A stretch of DNA of 27,327 bases from JAHEJB01 sp041748175 (GTDB taxonomy: Bacteria > Bacteroidota > Rhodothermia > Rhodothermales > Rubricoccaceae). The notes beneath the pieces are model-generated. The model was not told where the DNA came from. It worked only from the letters and a program-made list of their open reading frames with translations, and made no database searches. Of this stretch, positions 6,987 to 17,000 are shown piece by piece. A program made the translations under genes and the position numbers. Every line of letters starts with the position of its first letter. Within the stretch, counting starts at the first letter, position 1. Where the stretch lies: assembly GCA_041748175.1 (NCBI GenBank), contig JBGTDU010000138.1, positions 1 through 27,327 on the forward strand, given 5' to 3'.

Positions 6987-8159
6987 ATGATTGCCGCCGT
7001 TGGACACAGCGAAGACCTCAATTCTTCGGATGCCATTGCTGAGACACTCGACCAGTGCGCCGAGACGCTCGCCGGAAAGACGCCGCAGGCGGGTTTGCTT
7101 TATGCCGGCGTCAACCACGGCCATCAGGCCCTTCTTGATGGCGTCGAAGCCCGATACCCCGGCCTCCAGCTCATCGGTTGCACCACGCACGGCGAGCTTT
7201 CCTCGGATGGGTTCGCCGAAGACTCCGTCGTGCTCATGCTCTTCCACTCGGAGAGCGTCCAGTTCCGGGCCGGTGTTTCGGAGGGAGCGGCATCGGATCC
7301 CCAGGGCGCAGCACAACGGGCAGCCGATCAGGCGCTCGAAGGTCTCGAAGAGCCCGCCCGTCTCTGTATCGTCCTCTCCGAACCGTACGGCGTGGACACC
7401 CCCAGCTTGCTCGGAAAGCTGACTGAGGTTCTCGGGCAAGCCGTTCCCGTATGTGGCGGTTTGGCGGCTGAGCAGCTTCGGATTGAGCCGACCTATCAGT
7501 TCTGCAACGGCAAGGTCCTCACAGATTCGCTCGCCCTGTTGATCTTCGCAGGGCCGCTCCGGGTTTCGACGGGTGTAGCAAGTGGATGGAAGCCGATGGG
7601 AGGCGATCACCGCGTAACGGAATGCGAGGGTGTGTCGGTCAAAATGATTGACGGCGAGCCTGTAAAGGATGTCTGGTCGCGCTATTTCGGATCGGATGAG
7701 CTTGTCGGCTACCGACACCAGGTTGCCGTCTACCCGGACGCCGAGGACGGATTACCCGGCTCAAACGGGTCGGACTTCTACATGAGCACGCCGTTCGATT
7801 GGAATGAAAACGGTGGTCTGAATATGGGCCCTCCGATCCCGGCCGGTTCCCGCTTCCGGTTTGCCAGCGCGTCGCGCGAGCAGATTCTTGCGGGTGCCGA
7901 ATCGTCAGCATCGAGGGCCAGGGAGACGTTTTCCGGAGGTGCTCCGGATGTTGCGCTTGTCTTTTCGTGCGCCAGCAGGCACAGCATTCTTGGGACGCGC
8001 GTCGAGCGCGAATACGAGATCCTGCGCGAACAGCTTGGGTCCGCAATCCCGATGATCGGCTTTTACACTTACGGCGAGTTTTGCCCAATGACGGGATCCC
8101 TGATTCCACGCGCTCACGCCAGCACGTTCGTTTCCGTTCTGATCGGGGAGCACGACTGA
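6987..8159 (+). CDS. FIST domain signal-input protein (FIST 1)
   Basis: A 390-residue cytoplasmic protein with FIST_N (about residues 30-220) followed by FIST_C (about 225-375). Hallmarks are LIGCTTHGELSSDGFAE, the VSTGVASGWKPMGG stretch, and the C-terminal GFYTYGEFCP. FIST domains are predicted small-ligand sensors; the best studied member, NosP, binds heme and reports nitric oxide to a histidine kinase. Six cysteines (in QCAE, GCTTH, VCGG, FCNG, FSCA, FCP) are shared by all four FIST proteins here. The start MIAAVGHSEDL is conserved among the paralogues. It heads a FIST-FIST-kinase unit, 37 bp before its closest paralogue. The ligand cannot be read from the sequence. Confidence 0.88.
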   Translation: MIAAVGHSEDLNSSDAIAETLDQCAETLAGKTPQAGLLYAGVNHGHQALLDGVEARYPGLQLIGCTTHGELSSDGFAEDSVVLMLFHSESVQFRAGVSEGAASDPQGAAQRAADQALEGLEEPARLCIVLSEPYGVDTPSLLGKLTEVLGQAVPVCGGLAAEQLRIEPTYQFCNGKVLTDSLALLIFAGPLRVSTGVASGWKPMGGDHRVTECEGVSVKMIDGEPVKDVWSRYFGSDELVGYRHQVAVYPDAEDGLPGSNGSDFYMSTPFDWNENGGLNMGPPIPAGSRFRFASASREQILAGAESSASRARETFSGGAPDVALVFSCASRHSILGTRVEREYEILREQLGSAIPMIGFYTYGEFCPMTGSLIPRAHASTFVSVLIGEHD

Positions 8160-8196
8160 GCATTGCCCCACCCCTTTATCCACACAGAAAAGACCC

Positions 8197-9369
8197 ATGA
8201 TTGCCGCCATCGGACACAGCGAAGACATCGATTCAGCAGACGCCGTCGTTGAAGCGCTCGAACAATGCGCTGCGTCGCTCGGGGGAAAGACGCCGCAGGC
8301 CGGCCTGCTCTACGCAGGCATCGACCACGACCATCAGGCGCTACTCGATGGCGTTGAGAATCGCTATCCCGGCATCCAGCTCATCGGCTGCACGACGCAC
8401 GGCGAAATCTCATCAGAGGGATTTGCGGAGGGCTCTGTCGTGGTGATGCTGCTCCACGCGGAGGGTGTGACGTTCGCGGCCTCCGTGGCGGAGGGCGTTG
8501 CAGGAGATCCGGAAGGCGCGGCGCGGCGTTCGGCCGGAGGTGCGCTCGACGGACTTGAGGAGCCCGCGCGCCTTTGCGTCGCCATCTCTGAGGCCTTTGG
8601 CGTGAACACACCCGCGCTGCTCGGCAAGCTAAGTGAGGTTCTCGGGCCAGGTGTTCCCGTGTGCGGCGGATTGGCCGCTGAGCCGCTTCGGTTCGAGAAA
8701 ACCTACCAGTTCTGCAACGGCAAGGTCTTCACGGACGCGCTCGCCCTGTTGGTCTTCGCCGGGCCGCTAAAAGTCTCGACCGGCGTGGCCAGCGGATGGG
8801 AGCCGATGGGAGGCGATCACCACGTAACGGAATCCGACGGCGTGGTGGTCAGCATGATCGACGGTGAGCCTGTAAAGGACGTCTGGGTGCGTTACTTCGG
8901 GTCAGACGAGCTCATCGGCTACCGGCACCTCCTCGCCGTCTACCCCGATGCCGAGGGGGAAGAACCCGGCTTGAATGGCTCGGAATTCTACGTAAGCACG
9001 CCTTTCGAGTGGAAGGAAGACGGCAGTCTGGTTGTCGGCCCGCCGATTCCGAGCGGTTCCCGCTTTCGGTTTGCCAACGCCTCGCGCGAGCAGATACTGG
9101 CGGGCGTCGAGTCGTCGGCGTCGGGGGCCAGGGACACCTTCGCGGGGAATGCCCCAGACGCCGCGCTCATCTTCTCATGCGCAGGCAGGCATGGCGTTCT
9201 GGGAACCCACGTCAAGCGCGAGTTCGAGGTGCTTCGTGAGCACATTGGGTCCGCAATCCCGACTATTGGCTTCTATACCTACGGCGAGTTCTGCCCGCTC
9301 ACCGGATCCCTCATTCCGCGCGCCCACAGCAGCACGTTCGTTTCCGTCCTGCTTGGTGAGGGCGAATGA
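8197..9369 (+). CDS. FIST domain signal-input protein (FIST 2)
   Basis: Same length (390 residues) and same domain order as FIST 1, to which it is clearly closest: both have GDHxVTE, EPVKDVWxRYFGSDEL, YPDAEG and CPxTGSLIPRAH. The two are a recent tandem duplication. The start MIAAIGHSEDI follows the conserved family start. Its stop overlaps the start of the first histidine kinase (ATGA at 9366-9369), which strongly suggests co-translation and a working partnership. Expected role: a cytoplasmic ligand-binding protein presenting a signal to the kinase. GC content is slightly higher than in FIST 1. Confidence 0.88.
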   Translation: MIAAIGHSEDIDSADAVVEALEQCAASLGGKTPQAGLLYAGIDHDHQALLDGVENRYPGIQLIGCTTHGEISSEGFAEGSVVVMLLHAEGVTFAASVAEGVAGDPEGAARRSAGGALDGLEEPARLCVAISEAFGVNTPALLGKLSEVLGPGVPVCGGLAAEPLRFEKTYQFCNGKVFTDALALLVFAGPLKVSTGVASGWEPMGGDHHVTESDGVVVSMIDGEPVKDVWVRYFGSDELIGYRHLLAVYPDAEGEEPGLNGSEFYVSTPFEWKEDGSLVVGPPIPSGSRFRFANASREQILAGVESSASGARDTFAGNAPDAALIFSCAGRHGVLGTHVKREFEVLREHIGSAIPTIGFYTYGEFCPLTGSLIPRAHSSTFVSVLLGEGE

Positions 9370-11453
9370 ACGACTCGCCTCCAGCCAGCTCAGCGCTCGA
9401 AAAGAAAATTCAGGCGCTCCAGAAAAAGCTGGAGCGCTCGGAGGACTACCGGTCAACCCTCGAAGATTTGCGCGAGCGCGATCAATGGTTTCACCTCAAG
9501 TTGCAGGAGGAGGTAGAGGCGGCACGGCGGGAAATGGAGATCGAGGCCGCGCTTGAACGGGTCCGGGCGCGCGGCATGGCGATGCACCGCTCGGACGACC
9601 TGGCGGGCGTGGTCGCGCGATTCTTCGAGGAGTTGACCGGGCTCGACTTCGAACTCACCCGAGGCGTCATCTGGGTCTTCGACTCAGAGACCCAGAGCGG
9701 GCGCATGTGGAAGGCGAACCCGGAGCACCCGGACTCGCCCGAGAGCTACCTCGTCCCGTACCACGACCACCCGTCGTACCTCGCCCTCCTCGACGCGTGG
9801 CACGCGCGCGAGCCCGCGTGGGTCTACGACCTGCACGGGGACCTGAAGACGACCTGGGACGACTTCCTCTTCGGCGAGACGGAGTTGGGGAGCCTCCCTG
9901 CCGAGGTGCAGGCCGGCATGCGGGCCCCCGACCGGATCGTACTCACCCTGTCGTTCACCGACTTCGGGGCCTTGCAGGCCGTGGGACTCGAGGCGTTGTC
10001 GGACGCCAGCATCGGCATCCTGCGTCGCTTCGCCCGCGTCTTCGACCAGACCTACACACGGTTCCTGGACCTTCAGCGGGCCGAGGCCCGCGCCCGCGAC
10101 GCCGAGCAGGAAGCCGCGCTCGACCGCGTCCGCGGCGAGATTGCCTCGATGCGAACGACGAATGACCTCCAGCGCATCACGCCCCTCATCTGGCGCGAGT
10201 TGACGACATTAGGCGTTCCCTTCTTCCGCTGCGGCGTCCTCATCGCCGACGAGGAAGCCGGGAAGGCCCAGACGTATCTGACAACACCCGACGGTGCTCC
10301 GCTTGCCGCCTTCCTTCTTCCGTATGAGACCGTGCCGACCATCTCCGTAGCGATCGAGCACTGGCGACGGAAGGAGGCGCATACGGATAACTGGAGCCGA
10401 GACGAATTCACTAAGTGGATGGGCGTGATGGTCGAGGCGGGCTTGCTGGAGAGGCCTGCTCAGTATCAAGGTGGTGAAGCCCCGCTCGAATCGTTGGCTT
10501 TGCTTTTTGCGCCATTCGAGCAGGGGATGCTCTATGTCGGTAGTCCTGAGCCGCTCGCGGAAGAGGCCGTCCAGGCGGTTCAGGCGCTGGCAGATGCCTT
10601 TGCCGTGGCCTACGCGCGCTACGAAGACTTCCAGCGGCTGGAGGCCAAGAACCGGGAGGTAGAGGCCGCGATGACCGAGCTGAGGGCGGCGCAGGCGCAA
10701 CTCGTGCAGAGCGAGAAGATGGCTTCGCTTGGCGCTCTGACGGCCGGCATCGCGCACGAGATCAAGAACCCCCTCAACTTCGTCAACAACTTTGCCGGGC
10801 TTTCTCAGGAACTCGTCACCGAACTGGAAGAAGAGACCGATCCGGTTGAACGGGCGGCGCTGCTGGAAGACCTCAAGACCAACGCAGCCAAAATCGAAGC
10901 GCACGGACGCCGGGCGGATGCCATCGTGCGGCAGATGATGGAGCACGCGCGAAGCGCCTCCGGCGAGCGCCGGCCTGTGGACCTCAACGCACTGGTGGAG
11001 GAGTACACCAACCTGGCCTACCACGGTATGCGTGCGCGCCATCCAGACTTTAACGCGACGCTAAACCAGAGCTTTGCTGAGGACGCGGGGGAAGTCGAGA
11101 TCGTCTCACAGGAGATTGGCCGCGTGCTCATCAACCTGCTCGACAATGCCTTCGATGCGGTTCGGGCCAGGAAGACAAGCGGGGCGGACGGGTATCTGCC
11201 TTCTGTAACCGTTACCACCGAGCGTCGCGACGGCAAGGTCGAGATTCGTGTTGCCGACAACGGTCTGGGGATGCCCGAGGCCGTCCGGGCGAAGGTCTTC
11301 GAGCCGTTCTTCACCACCAAACCGACAGGGCAGGGTACGGGCCTGGGCCTCTCCATGAGCTACGACATCGTCACGCAGGGCCACGGCGGCACGCTCACCG
11401 TCGAGAGCGAAGAGGGGCGAGGAGCCACCTTCACCCTCGCACTTCCGGCATGA
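9366..11453 (+). CDS. Soluble histidine kinase with two repeated sensor modules (HK1)
   Basis: A 695-residue protein without membrane segments. An N-terminal coiled coil (LEKKIQALQKKLERSE) is followed by two sensor modules, each opened by a helix of the type IEAALERVRARGMAM (near residues 58 and 245) and probably GAF-like. The kinase core has a HisKA helix with phospho-acceptor His464 in GIAHEIKNPLNFVNN, N-box Asn594 in NLLDNAFDAV, then VADNGLGMPE, FEPFFTTKPTGQGTGLGLSM and a normal C-terminus. It lacks a receiver domain, and no response regulator is adjacent. The 4-bp overlap with FIST 2 makes that protein the likely input partner. Confidence 0.87.
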   Translation: MNDSPPASSALEKKIQALQKKLERSEDYRSTLEDLRERDQWFHLKLQEEVEAARREMEIEAALERVRARGMAMHRSDDLAGVVARFFEELTGLDFELTRGVIWVFDSETQSGRMWKANPEHPDSPESYLVPYHDHPSYLALLDAWHAREPAWVYDLHGDLKTTWDDFLFGETELGSLPAEVQAGMRAPDRIVLTLSFTDFGALQAVGLEALSDASIGILRRFARVFDQTYTRFLDLQRAEARARDAEQEAALDRVRGEIASMRTTNDLQRITPLIWRELTTLGVPFFRCGVLIADEEAGKAQTYLTTPDGAPLAAFLLPYETVPTISVAIEHWRRKEAHTDNWSRDEFTKWMGVMVEAGLLERPAQYQGGEAPLESLALLFAPFEQGMLYVGSPEPLAEEAVQAVQALADAFAVAYARYEDFQRLEAKNREVEAAMTELRAAQAQLVQSEKMASLGALTAGIAHEIKNPLNFVNNFAGLSQELVTELEEETDPVERAALLEDLKTNAAKIEAHGRRADAIVRQMMEHARSASGERRPVDLNALVEEYTNLAYHGMRARHPDFNATLNQSFAEDAGEVEIVSQEIGRVLINLLDNAFDAVRARKTSGADGYLPSVTVTTERRDGKVEIRVADNGLGMPEAVRAKVFEPFFTTKPTGQGTGLGLSMSYDIVTQGHGGTLTVESEEGRGATFTLALPA

Positions 11454-11508
11454 GCGACCGCGACCCCCACGCCACTATCCTGATCATCACCCCTTAAACC
11501 CGAACCCC

Positions 11509-12699
11509 ATGACCGTCGCAACAGGACACAGCGAAGACATCGACTCTGCTGACGCCATCGAAGAAGCGCTCGACGCCTGCGCCGACACGCTGGCGGGCGC
11601 CATGCCCCAGGCGGGCATCCTCTATGCTGGGATCGATCACGACTTTCGGGCCTTGCTCGATGGCGTTGAGGCCCGATACCCCGGCCTCCAACTCATCGGC
11701 TGCACGACGCACGGGGAACTCTCGTCGGACCGAATCACCGAGGATGCTGTCGTTCTGATGCTCTTTCATTCAGAGCGGGTGCAGTTCCGGGTGGGTGTCG
11801 CGGAGAACGCCCGTGCCGATCCCGAGGGGGCCGCACAGCAGGCGATAGCGGCAGCGCGCGACACTACGACTTCGCTCAGTACAGGCGGGCTGGCGGAGCC
11901 CGTCCGGCTGGCCATCCTCCTGCCCGAAGGGCTCGGAGTGGATTCCGACAGGCTCTTGAGCGCGGTCAGCGCCGAACTGGGCGCCGACGTGCCCGTGTGC
12001 GGCGGGATGGCGGGGGATCAGGTGCGCTTCGATCAGACCTACCAGTTCTGCAATGGCCGGGTCTACTCAGACGCTGTGCCTGTCCTCCTCTTCGCCGGGC
12101 CGCTCCAGGTCTCAACCGGCGTCGCCAGCGGGTGGGAGCCGATGGGCGACGACCACGTCGCCACGCGCGTCGAGGGCCTGGTGATCCATGAGATCGACGG
12201 CCAGCCTCCCCGCGACCTGTGGATGCAGTACTTCGGCTCCTTCGAGGACACGGGCAACCGCAACTTTTTCGCCGTCTACCCCGACGAGGCCCCCGGCGCC
12301 GAGCGCTCCGACGAGTTCTACTTGGGCGCGCCCTCGCATTTCCAAGACGACGGGAGCATGGTCAAACTGAACCCCGCCCTCCAGGGTGCCCGCATCCGGT
12401 TTGCGGTGGCCACGCGAGACCAGATTCTGAGCGGAGCGTCCACCTCGTCGGAGCGTGCCCAGGCCTCCTATGGGCCGGAGACGCCAGACGCCGCGCTCGT
12501 CTTCTCGTGTGCTGCGCGGCATCTCACGCTGGGTACGCGGGTGGGCGATGAGTTGGGGCTGATGCAAAAACACATCGGCGAGGCCATCCCTGCCATCGGG
12601 TTCTACACCTACGGGGAGATCTGCCCGCTCCCGGCCTCCCCCCGCCCGTACCAGCACGGCGGCACCTTCGTCACCGTCCTAATTGGGGAGGACGAGTAG
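11509..12699 (+). CDS. FIST domain signal-input protein (FIST 3)
   Basis: A 396-residue FIST_N/FIST_C protein starting MTVATGHSEDIDSADAIEEA, 55 bp after HK1. It carries the family signatures (LIGCTTHGELSSDRITED, YQFCNGRVYSDAVPVLLFAG, GFYTYGEICPLP) and the six shared cysteines. It is closest to FIST 4, not to FIST 1 or 2 (PPRDLW, SDAVPVLL, FQDDGSMV). Between FIST_N elements it has a short extra stretch (TTTSLSTGG) encoded by a dispersed repeat and absent from FIST 1 and 2. Expected role: ligand sensing for one of the flanking kinases. Confidence 0.87.
   Translation: MTVATGHSEDIDSADAIEEALDACADTLAGAMPQAGILYAGIDHDFRALLDGVEARYPGLQLIGCTTHGELSSDRITEDAVVLMLFHSERVQFRVGVAENARADPEGAAQQAIAAARDTTTSLSTGGLAEPVRLAILLPEGLGVDSDRLLSAVSAELGADVPVCGGMAGDQVRFDQTYQFCNGRVYSDAVPVLLFAGPLQVSTGVASGWEPMGDDHVATRVEGLVIHEIDGQPPRDLWMQYFGSFEDTGNRNFFAVYPDEAPGAERSDEFYLGAPSHFQDDGSMVKLNPALQGARIRFAVATRDQILSGASTSSERAQASYGPETPDAALVFSCAARHLTLGTRVGDELGLMQKHIGEAIPAIGFYTYGEICPLPASPRPYQHGGTFVTVLIGEDE
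11863..11890. repeat. Short dispersed repeat inserted in frame in FIST 3
   Basis: The sequence cgacttcgctcagtacagg lies in frame and encodes TTSLSTG at a site where FIST 1 and 2 run straight from the helix into EEPARLC. A close copy is at 13231-13255 in FIST 4. I recognise this type of short sequence as a repeat scattered through many bacterial genomes, both inside and between genes. Confidence 0.65.
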
Positions 12700-12870
12700 T
12701 GCAGCGACGCAGAGTCTCTGACGGGTTCGCTCACACTTGTTGCGTGATACGTCTTGCGTGTTCTGAGCTCTAGACACGCAACACGCAATTCGAAACACCG
12801 TGCCAACCCGACAGACTTGTTGAGACGACGCAGTATTCCCTTCCCTCTCTACCACTCGACCCTCCGACCC
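12700..12870. repeat. 171-bp spacer with inverted repeat of cacgcaa units
   Basis: The gap between FIST 3 and FIST 4 holds several ttgcgtg/cacgcaa units. ttgcgtgt at 12754-12761 pairs with acacgcaa at 12774-12781 (8-bp stem, 12-nt loop), and another cacgcaa follows at about 12782-12788. This looks like a dispersed repeat, not a promoter. No gene or clear promoter is visible here. Confidence 0.55.
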
Positions 12871-14079
12871 ATGATAGCCGCCGTCGGCCACAGCCACGAC
12901 CTCGACTCCGCCGACGCCATCGAAGAGGCGCTCGACGCCTGCGCCGAGACGCTCGGCGGGAAGACGCCGCAGGCCGGCCTTCTCTTCGCCGGCATTGATC
13001 ACGACCACCAGGCCCTCCTCGATGGCGTCGAGGCGCGATATCCCGGCCTCCAGCTCATCGGCTGCACGACGCACGGGGAGATCTCGTCGGACGGCTTCGC
13101 GGAGGACTCCGTCGCCCTCATGCTCCTTCACTCCGAGCGCATGCAGTTCCGCGCGGGCGTCGGCGAGAATACCCGGACGAATTCCGAGGCGGCGCAGCAG
13201 GCCGTCTCGCAAGCGCTGGACGGCCTCGACACTTCGACTTCGCTCAGTGCAGGCGCGCCGGTCCGGCTGTGCATCGCGCTCCCCGAAGGGATCGGCGGCG
13301 TCGACGCGGACGCGCCCTGCACGCTTCCACTCGGCCTCGTCGACGCGCTCGGCGCGGCGTTGGGGCCGGACGTTCTCGTGTGCGGAGGACTGGCCGCGGA
13401 CCAGATGCGCTTTGTAGGGACGGTCCAGTTCTGCAACGGCCGGGTCTACTCGGACGCCGTGCCGGTCCTTCTCCTCGCCGGGCCGCTCCACGTCGCGACC
13501 GGCGTCGCCAGCGGGTGGGAGCCGGTCGGGGAGGAGCACCGGCTGACCGACGTGGACGGGCTGGTGGTCAGCGGGATCGATGGGGTGCCTCCCCGAGACG
13601 TCTGGAAGCGCTACTTCGGGATAGACGACCACTCGGGGGCACCCAACTTCTTTGCTGTGTATCCGGGCGAGGACGGGAAGCGAGGGGCCGACGAGTTCTA
13701 TCTCTGTTCCCCGTCGCGCTTCCAGGACGACGGGAGCATGGTCACGATGACCCCGGCCACGCCGGGTGCTCGCATCCGGTTCACCTCCGCGACGCGGGAT
13801 CAGTTGCTGGCTGGAGCCGCGTCCTCGGCCGAGAAGGCCCGTGCCTCCTATCCCGGTGCGGAGCCGGAGGCAGCCCTCGTGTTCTCGTGCGCCAGCCGCC
13901 CAGCGCTGCTCGGCACGCGGGTGGCCCACGAGGCCGGGCGGCTCCAGGAGCAGATCGGCGCGGCCCTGCCTGCGGTCGGCTTCTACACGTACGGGGAGAT
14001 CTGCCCGCTGCCGAGCTCATCGAAGCCCGTCCACCACGTCAGCACCTTCGTCACCGTCCTGATCGGGGAGGAATCATGA
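12871..14079 (+). CDS. FIST domain signal-input protein (FIST 4)
   Basis: A 402-residue FIST_N/FIST_C protein. The ATG at 12871 gives MIAAVGHSHDLDSADAIEEA, which matches the start of the paralogues; an in-frame ATG at 12754 reads through repeat DNA and is rejected. It carries GCTTHGEISSDGFAED, FCNGRVYSDAVPVLLLAGPL, GFYTYGEICPLP and the six shared cysteines. Two extra stretches are seen relative to FIST 1 and 2: TSTSLSAG, from a dispersed repeat, and VDADAPCTLP near residue 145. The stop overlaps the ATG of HK2 (ATGA at 14076-14079), so it is probably co-translated with and feeds into HK2. Confidence 0.87.
   Translation: MIAAVGHSHDLDSADAIEEALDACAETLGGKTPQAGLLFAGIDHDHQALLDGVEARYPGLQLIGCTTHGEISSDGFAEDSVALMLLHSERMQFRAGVGENTRTNSEAAQQAVSQALDGLDTSTSLSAGAPVRLCIALPEGIGGVDADAPCTLPLGLVDALGAALGPDVLVCGGLAADQMRFVGTVQFCNGRVYSDAVPVLLLAGPLHVATGVASGWEPVGEEHRLTDVDGLVVSGIDGVPPRDVWKRYFGIDDHSGAPNFFAVYPGEDGKRGADEFYLCSPSRFQDDGSMVTMTPATPGARIRFTSATRDQLLAGAASSAEKARASYPGAEPEAALVFSCASRPALLGTRVAHEAGRLQEQIGAALPAVGFYTYGEICPLPSSSKPVHHVSTFVTVLIGEES
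13231..13255. repeat. Short dispersed repeat inserted in frame in FIST 4
   Basis: acttcgacttcgctcagtgc encodes TSTSLSA in a surface-loop position between GLD and APVRLC, where FIST 1 and FIST 2 have only EE before PARLC. It is nearly identical to the copy in FIST 3 (11863-11890). All three forward frames of this sequence are free of stops. Confidence 0.65.
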
Positions 14080-17000
14080 GCGACACCACACCCTCCGCCG
14101 AGAAACTGGAGAAGCAACTCCGGGTGCTCCGCAAGAAGCTCGAACGCTCCGAGTGGCACCGCGGGGATCTCGAAAATCAGCACGACCGGGACCAGCACCT
14201 CTACCGGCGGCTCCAGGCCGATCTCGAGGCGGCCCGGCGCGAAGCGCAGATCCAACTCGCGCTCGAACGGGTCCGCACGCAGAGCGCGCTCATGACGCAC
14301 TCGACCGAGCTCGTCGAGACGTCCGCCGTGTTCCACGAGCAACTGCTGGCGCTCGGCGTCGCGACCGAGTTCTCCTACGTGTGGCTGCCCGACGAGCCCG
14401 CCGGGAAGCACCAGTTCTGGGCGACGTGGACGGAGGAAGAGGACGGGACGCCCGGCTGCCGCAGCAAAGCTGTCACGCACGACCTCGACAAATCCGAGCC
14501 CTACACGGCCGCCTGCTTCGCGGCGTGGGAGAGCGACGACCCCGTCCACGTCGATTTTATCCCGCCGGATGACATCGAGGGCTTCTTCGAAACCTGGGCG
14601 GAGTTGCTCCAAGGTGCAGAGAACCTGAGGGCGGAGCACTTCCCCGAGGGGATTTATTACGCCGAGGGGTATATGGCGTACGGGTGCTTTGGCATCAACA
14701 TTCGTCACGAGCCGACGGAGGCGGAGCGGGACATCATCCGGCGCTTTGCCGTCGAGTTCGAGCGGGCGTACTCGCGCTTCCTCGATCTCCAGCGCGCGGA
14801 GGCGCGGGTCCGTGAGGCGGAGATCGAAGCGGCGCTGGAGCGCGTGAGGTCCCGAACGATGGCCATGCACAATCCTGATGAGTTGCAGGAGGTCGTCACG
14901 CTGGTTGCCGAAAGGTTGACGGATCTCGGCGTTGTTATAGATGCAGGCGGAGTAATTATTTGTACGTACTTCGAAAATTCGAAAGATGTAGTACACTGGC
15001 TCGCTTCCCCGGATTTCTCAAGCTCCAAGCCGTACCTCCTACCCTACTTTGATCACGTGATATTCAATGAAGCCTGGCATTCCCTGGCGAGTGGCGAAGA
15101 ATTTTTTAGCAAGGCTTACGCTGTCGAGGAAAAGAATAGTTTTTTCCAACATGCCTTTGAGCATTCTGATTACCAATATTGGCCTGAGGAAATCAAGGAG
15201 TCGATTTTATCAGCAGAACACCATGCTCTTACTTTTGCGTGGTCCAAGAATGCCGCGGTTCTGATTCCATCATTCACGGGCGTCTTTGTTTCGGACAATC
15301 ATAAAGAAATCCTGAAGCGGTTTGCCAGAGTTTTTGAGCAAGCCTATGTCCGCTTCCTCGACCTCCAACAGGCAGAGGCGCAGGCGCGTGAGGCGCAGAT
15401 CGAGGCTGCACTTGAACGCGTCCGCTCACGCGCGATGGCGATGCGGAGCAGCGACGAACTTCGCGAGATGGTGCTGGTGATTCTGAAGGAGATGAAGGCC
15501 TTGGCCTTCCCCTCCGGCCGGTGTACCATCGTCCTGTTCGACCGCGAGACCGGAGACTCGCAGTTCTGGATGTCGGGGCTCACCGACGCCGATCTGCCCG
15601 AGCGCTACCACGTACCCTACCACGACCTGCCGACTTACAAGGCCCTCCACGATGGATGGCGGCAAGGAATTCCTTTTTTTGAGATCGAGCTTTCCGGCGA
15701 GGTCAAGCGGGAGCAGGATCGTTTCTTCCACGAAGAGACCGAATTCAGCCGACTGCCCGAGCCCGCGAAGGAGGGGATGAGGAGCATGGGCAACCTGTGG
15801 CTCTCCAACGCCTCCACGACCCACGGTGTCGTGCAGGCTGTGGGGCCGGAGCCGCTGTCGGACGACAACGCCGCGATCCTCCGACGGTTTTCAAAGGTGA
15901 TCGACCTCACCTACACCCGTGTCGAAGACATCCAGCAGTCCGAAGCGCAGGTTCGCGAGGCGCAGATCGAAACGGCACTCGAACGCGTCCGTTCTCGGAC
16001 AATGGGGATGCAGAAAAGCGAGGAGCTCAAAGATATAATCCAAGTGGTCCGTGATCATATCGTAAACCTGGACATCCACGCTGATCACGCAGGCTTCATC
16101 ATGGATTATAAGGACCGTGACGACATGCACATCTGGCTGACGGATCAGAACGAAGTACCAACTGAAATATCGATTCCCTACTTTGACTCGCCTCACTGGA
16201 ACAGCTTCCGGGATGCAAAAGCGACAGGCAAGGGACTATTTACCAACGATCTGAATTTCGACGCAAAAAACAAGTTTTACGAACAACTGTTTGAGCTAAT
16301 ACCCGGAGTGACTGATGAGACCAGGGAATTTTATCTCGGTTGTGCTGGCCTTTCTATCTCGACCGTACTGCTAGAGAACGTCGGCCTGTACATCGAGAAC
16401 TTTTCAGCGAGGCCCTACACGGACGAGGAGAACAGGACGCTTATGCGATTCGGGAAGGTCTTTCAGCAATCGTACACCAGATACCTCGACCTTGAGCAGG
16501 CGGAGGCCCGCTCGCGCGAGGCGCACATCGAGACTGCCATGGAGCGGGTCCGGTCGCAGGCGCTCGCCATGACCACCTCCAACGAACTGCTGGACGTCAT
16601 CTTCAAGATCCACCATGAGTTCGCCGGACTCGGCCTGCCCTGCGGGACCTTCTGGCACACGCGCTACACGCCCGAGAGCTACCACAAGGCGTTGACCAGC
16701 ATCGGGGGCGAGAAGCTCGCGGCCATCATGGAGCTTCCCCGCGACTTCTCCAGCCAGCCCGCGCTGGCCGCGTGGGAGCGCAGCGAGGAGAAGATCGGGG
16801 TCTTCATGTTCGACGCCGACGCCGCCTGTGAGTACCTCGACCACATGATTTCCAAGGGCAAGTTCCAGGAGGTGGACCCGGAGGCCATCACCGAGGAGAT
16901 GGTGCGTGAGAACGGCGGGTGGACGTTCGTCCAGGCCCGAACGTCGCATGGCGAGATCGGCTACACGCTCTGGGGCGAGACCGACCCGAGCGAGGAAGCC

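Noticed and set aside
6441..7718. 425-codon minus-strand open frame across the end of the DUF5916 gene and FIST 1
   Set aside because: Spans two well-supported plus-strand genes and shows no domain; treated as a shadow frame.
12679..13929. 416-codon open frame on the minus strand opposite FIST 4
   Set aside because: It is a shadow caused by high GC and codon bias; the plus strand encodes a clear FIST protein and the minus product resembles no family.
13269..14075. Upstream extension of the HK2 frame
   Set aside because: This part is the shifted frame of FIST 4; the ATG at 14076 overlaps the FIST 4 stop by ATGA and matches the N-terminus of HK1.
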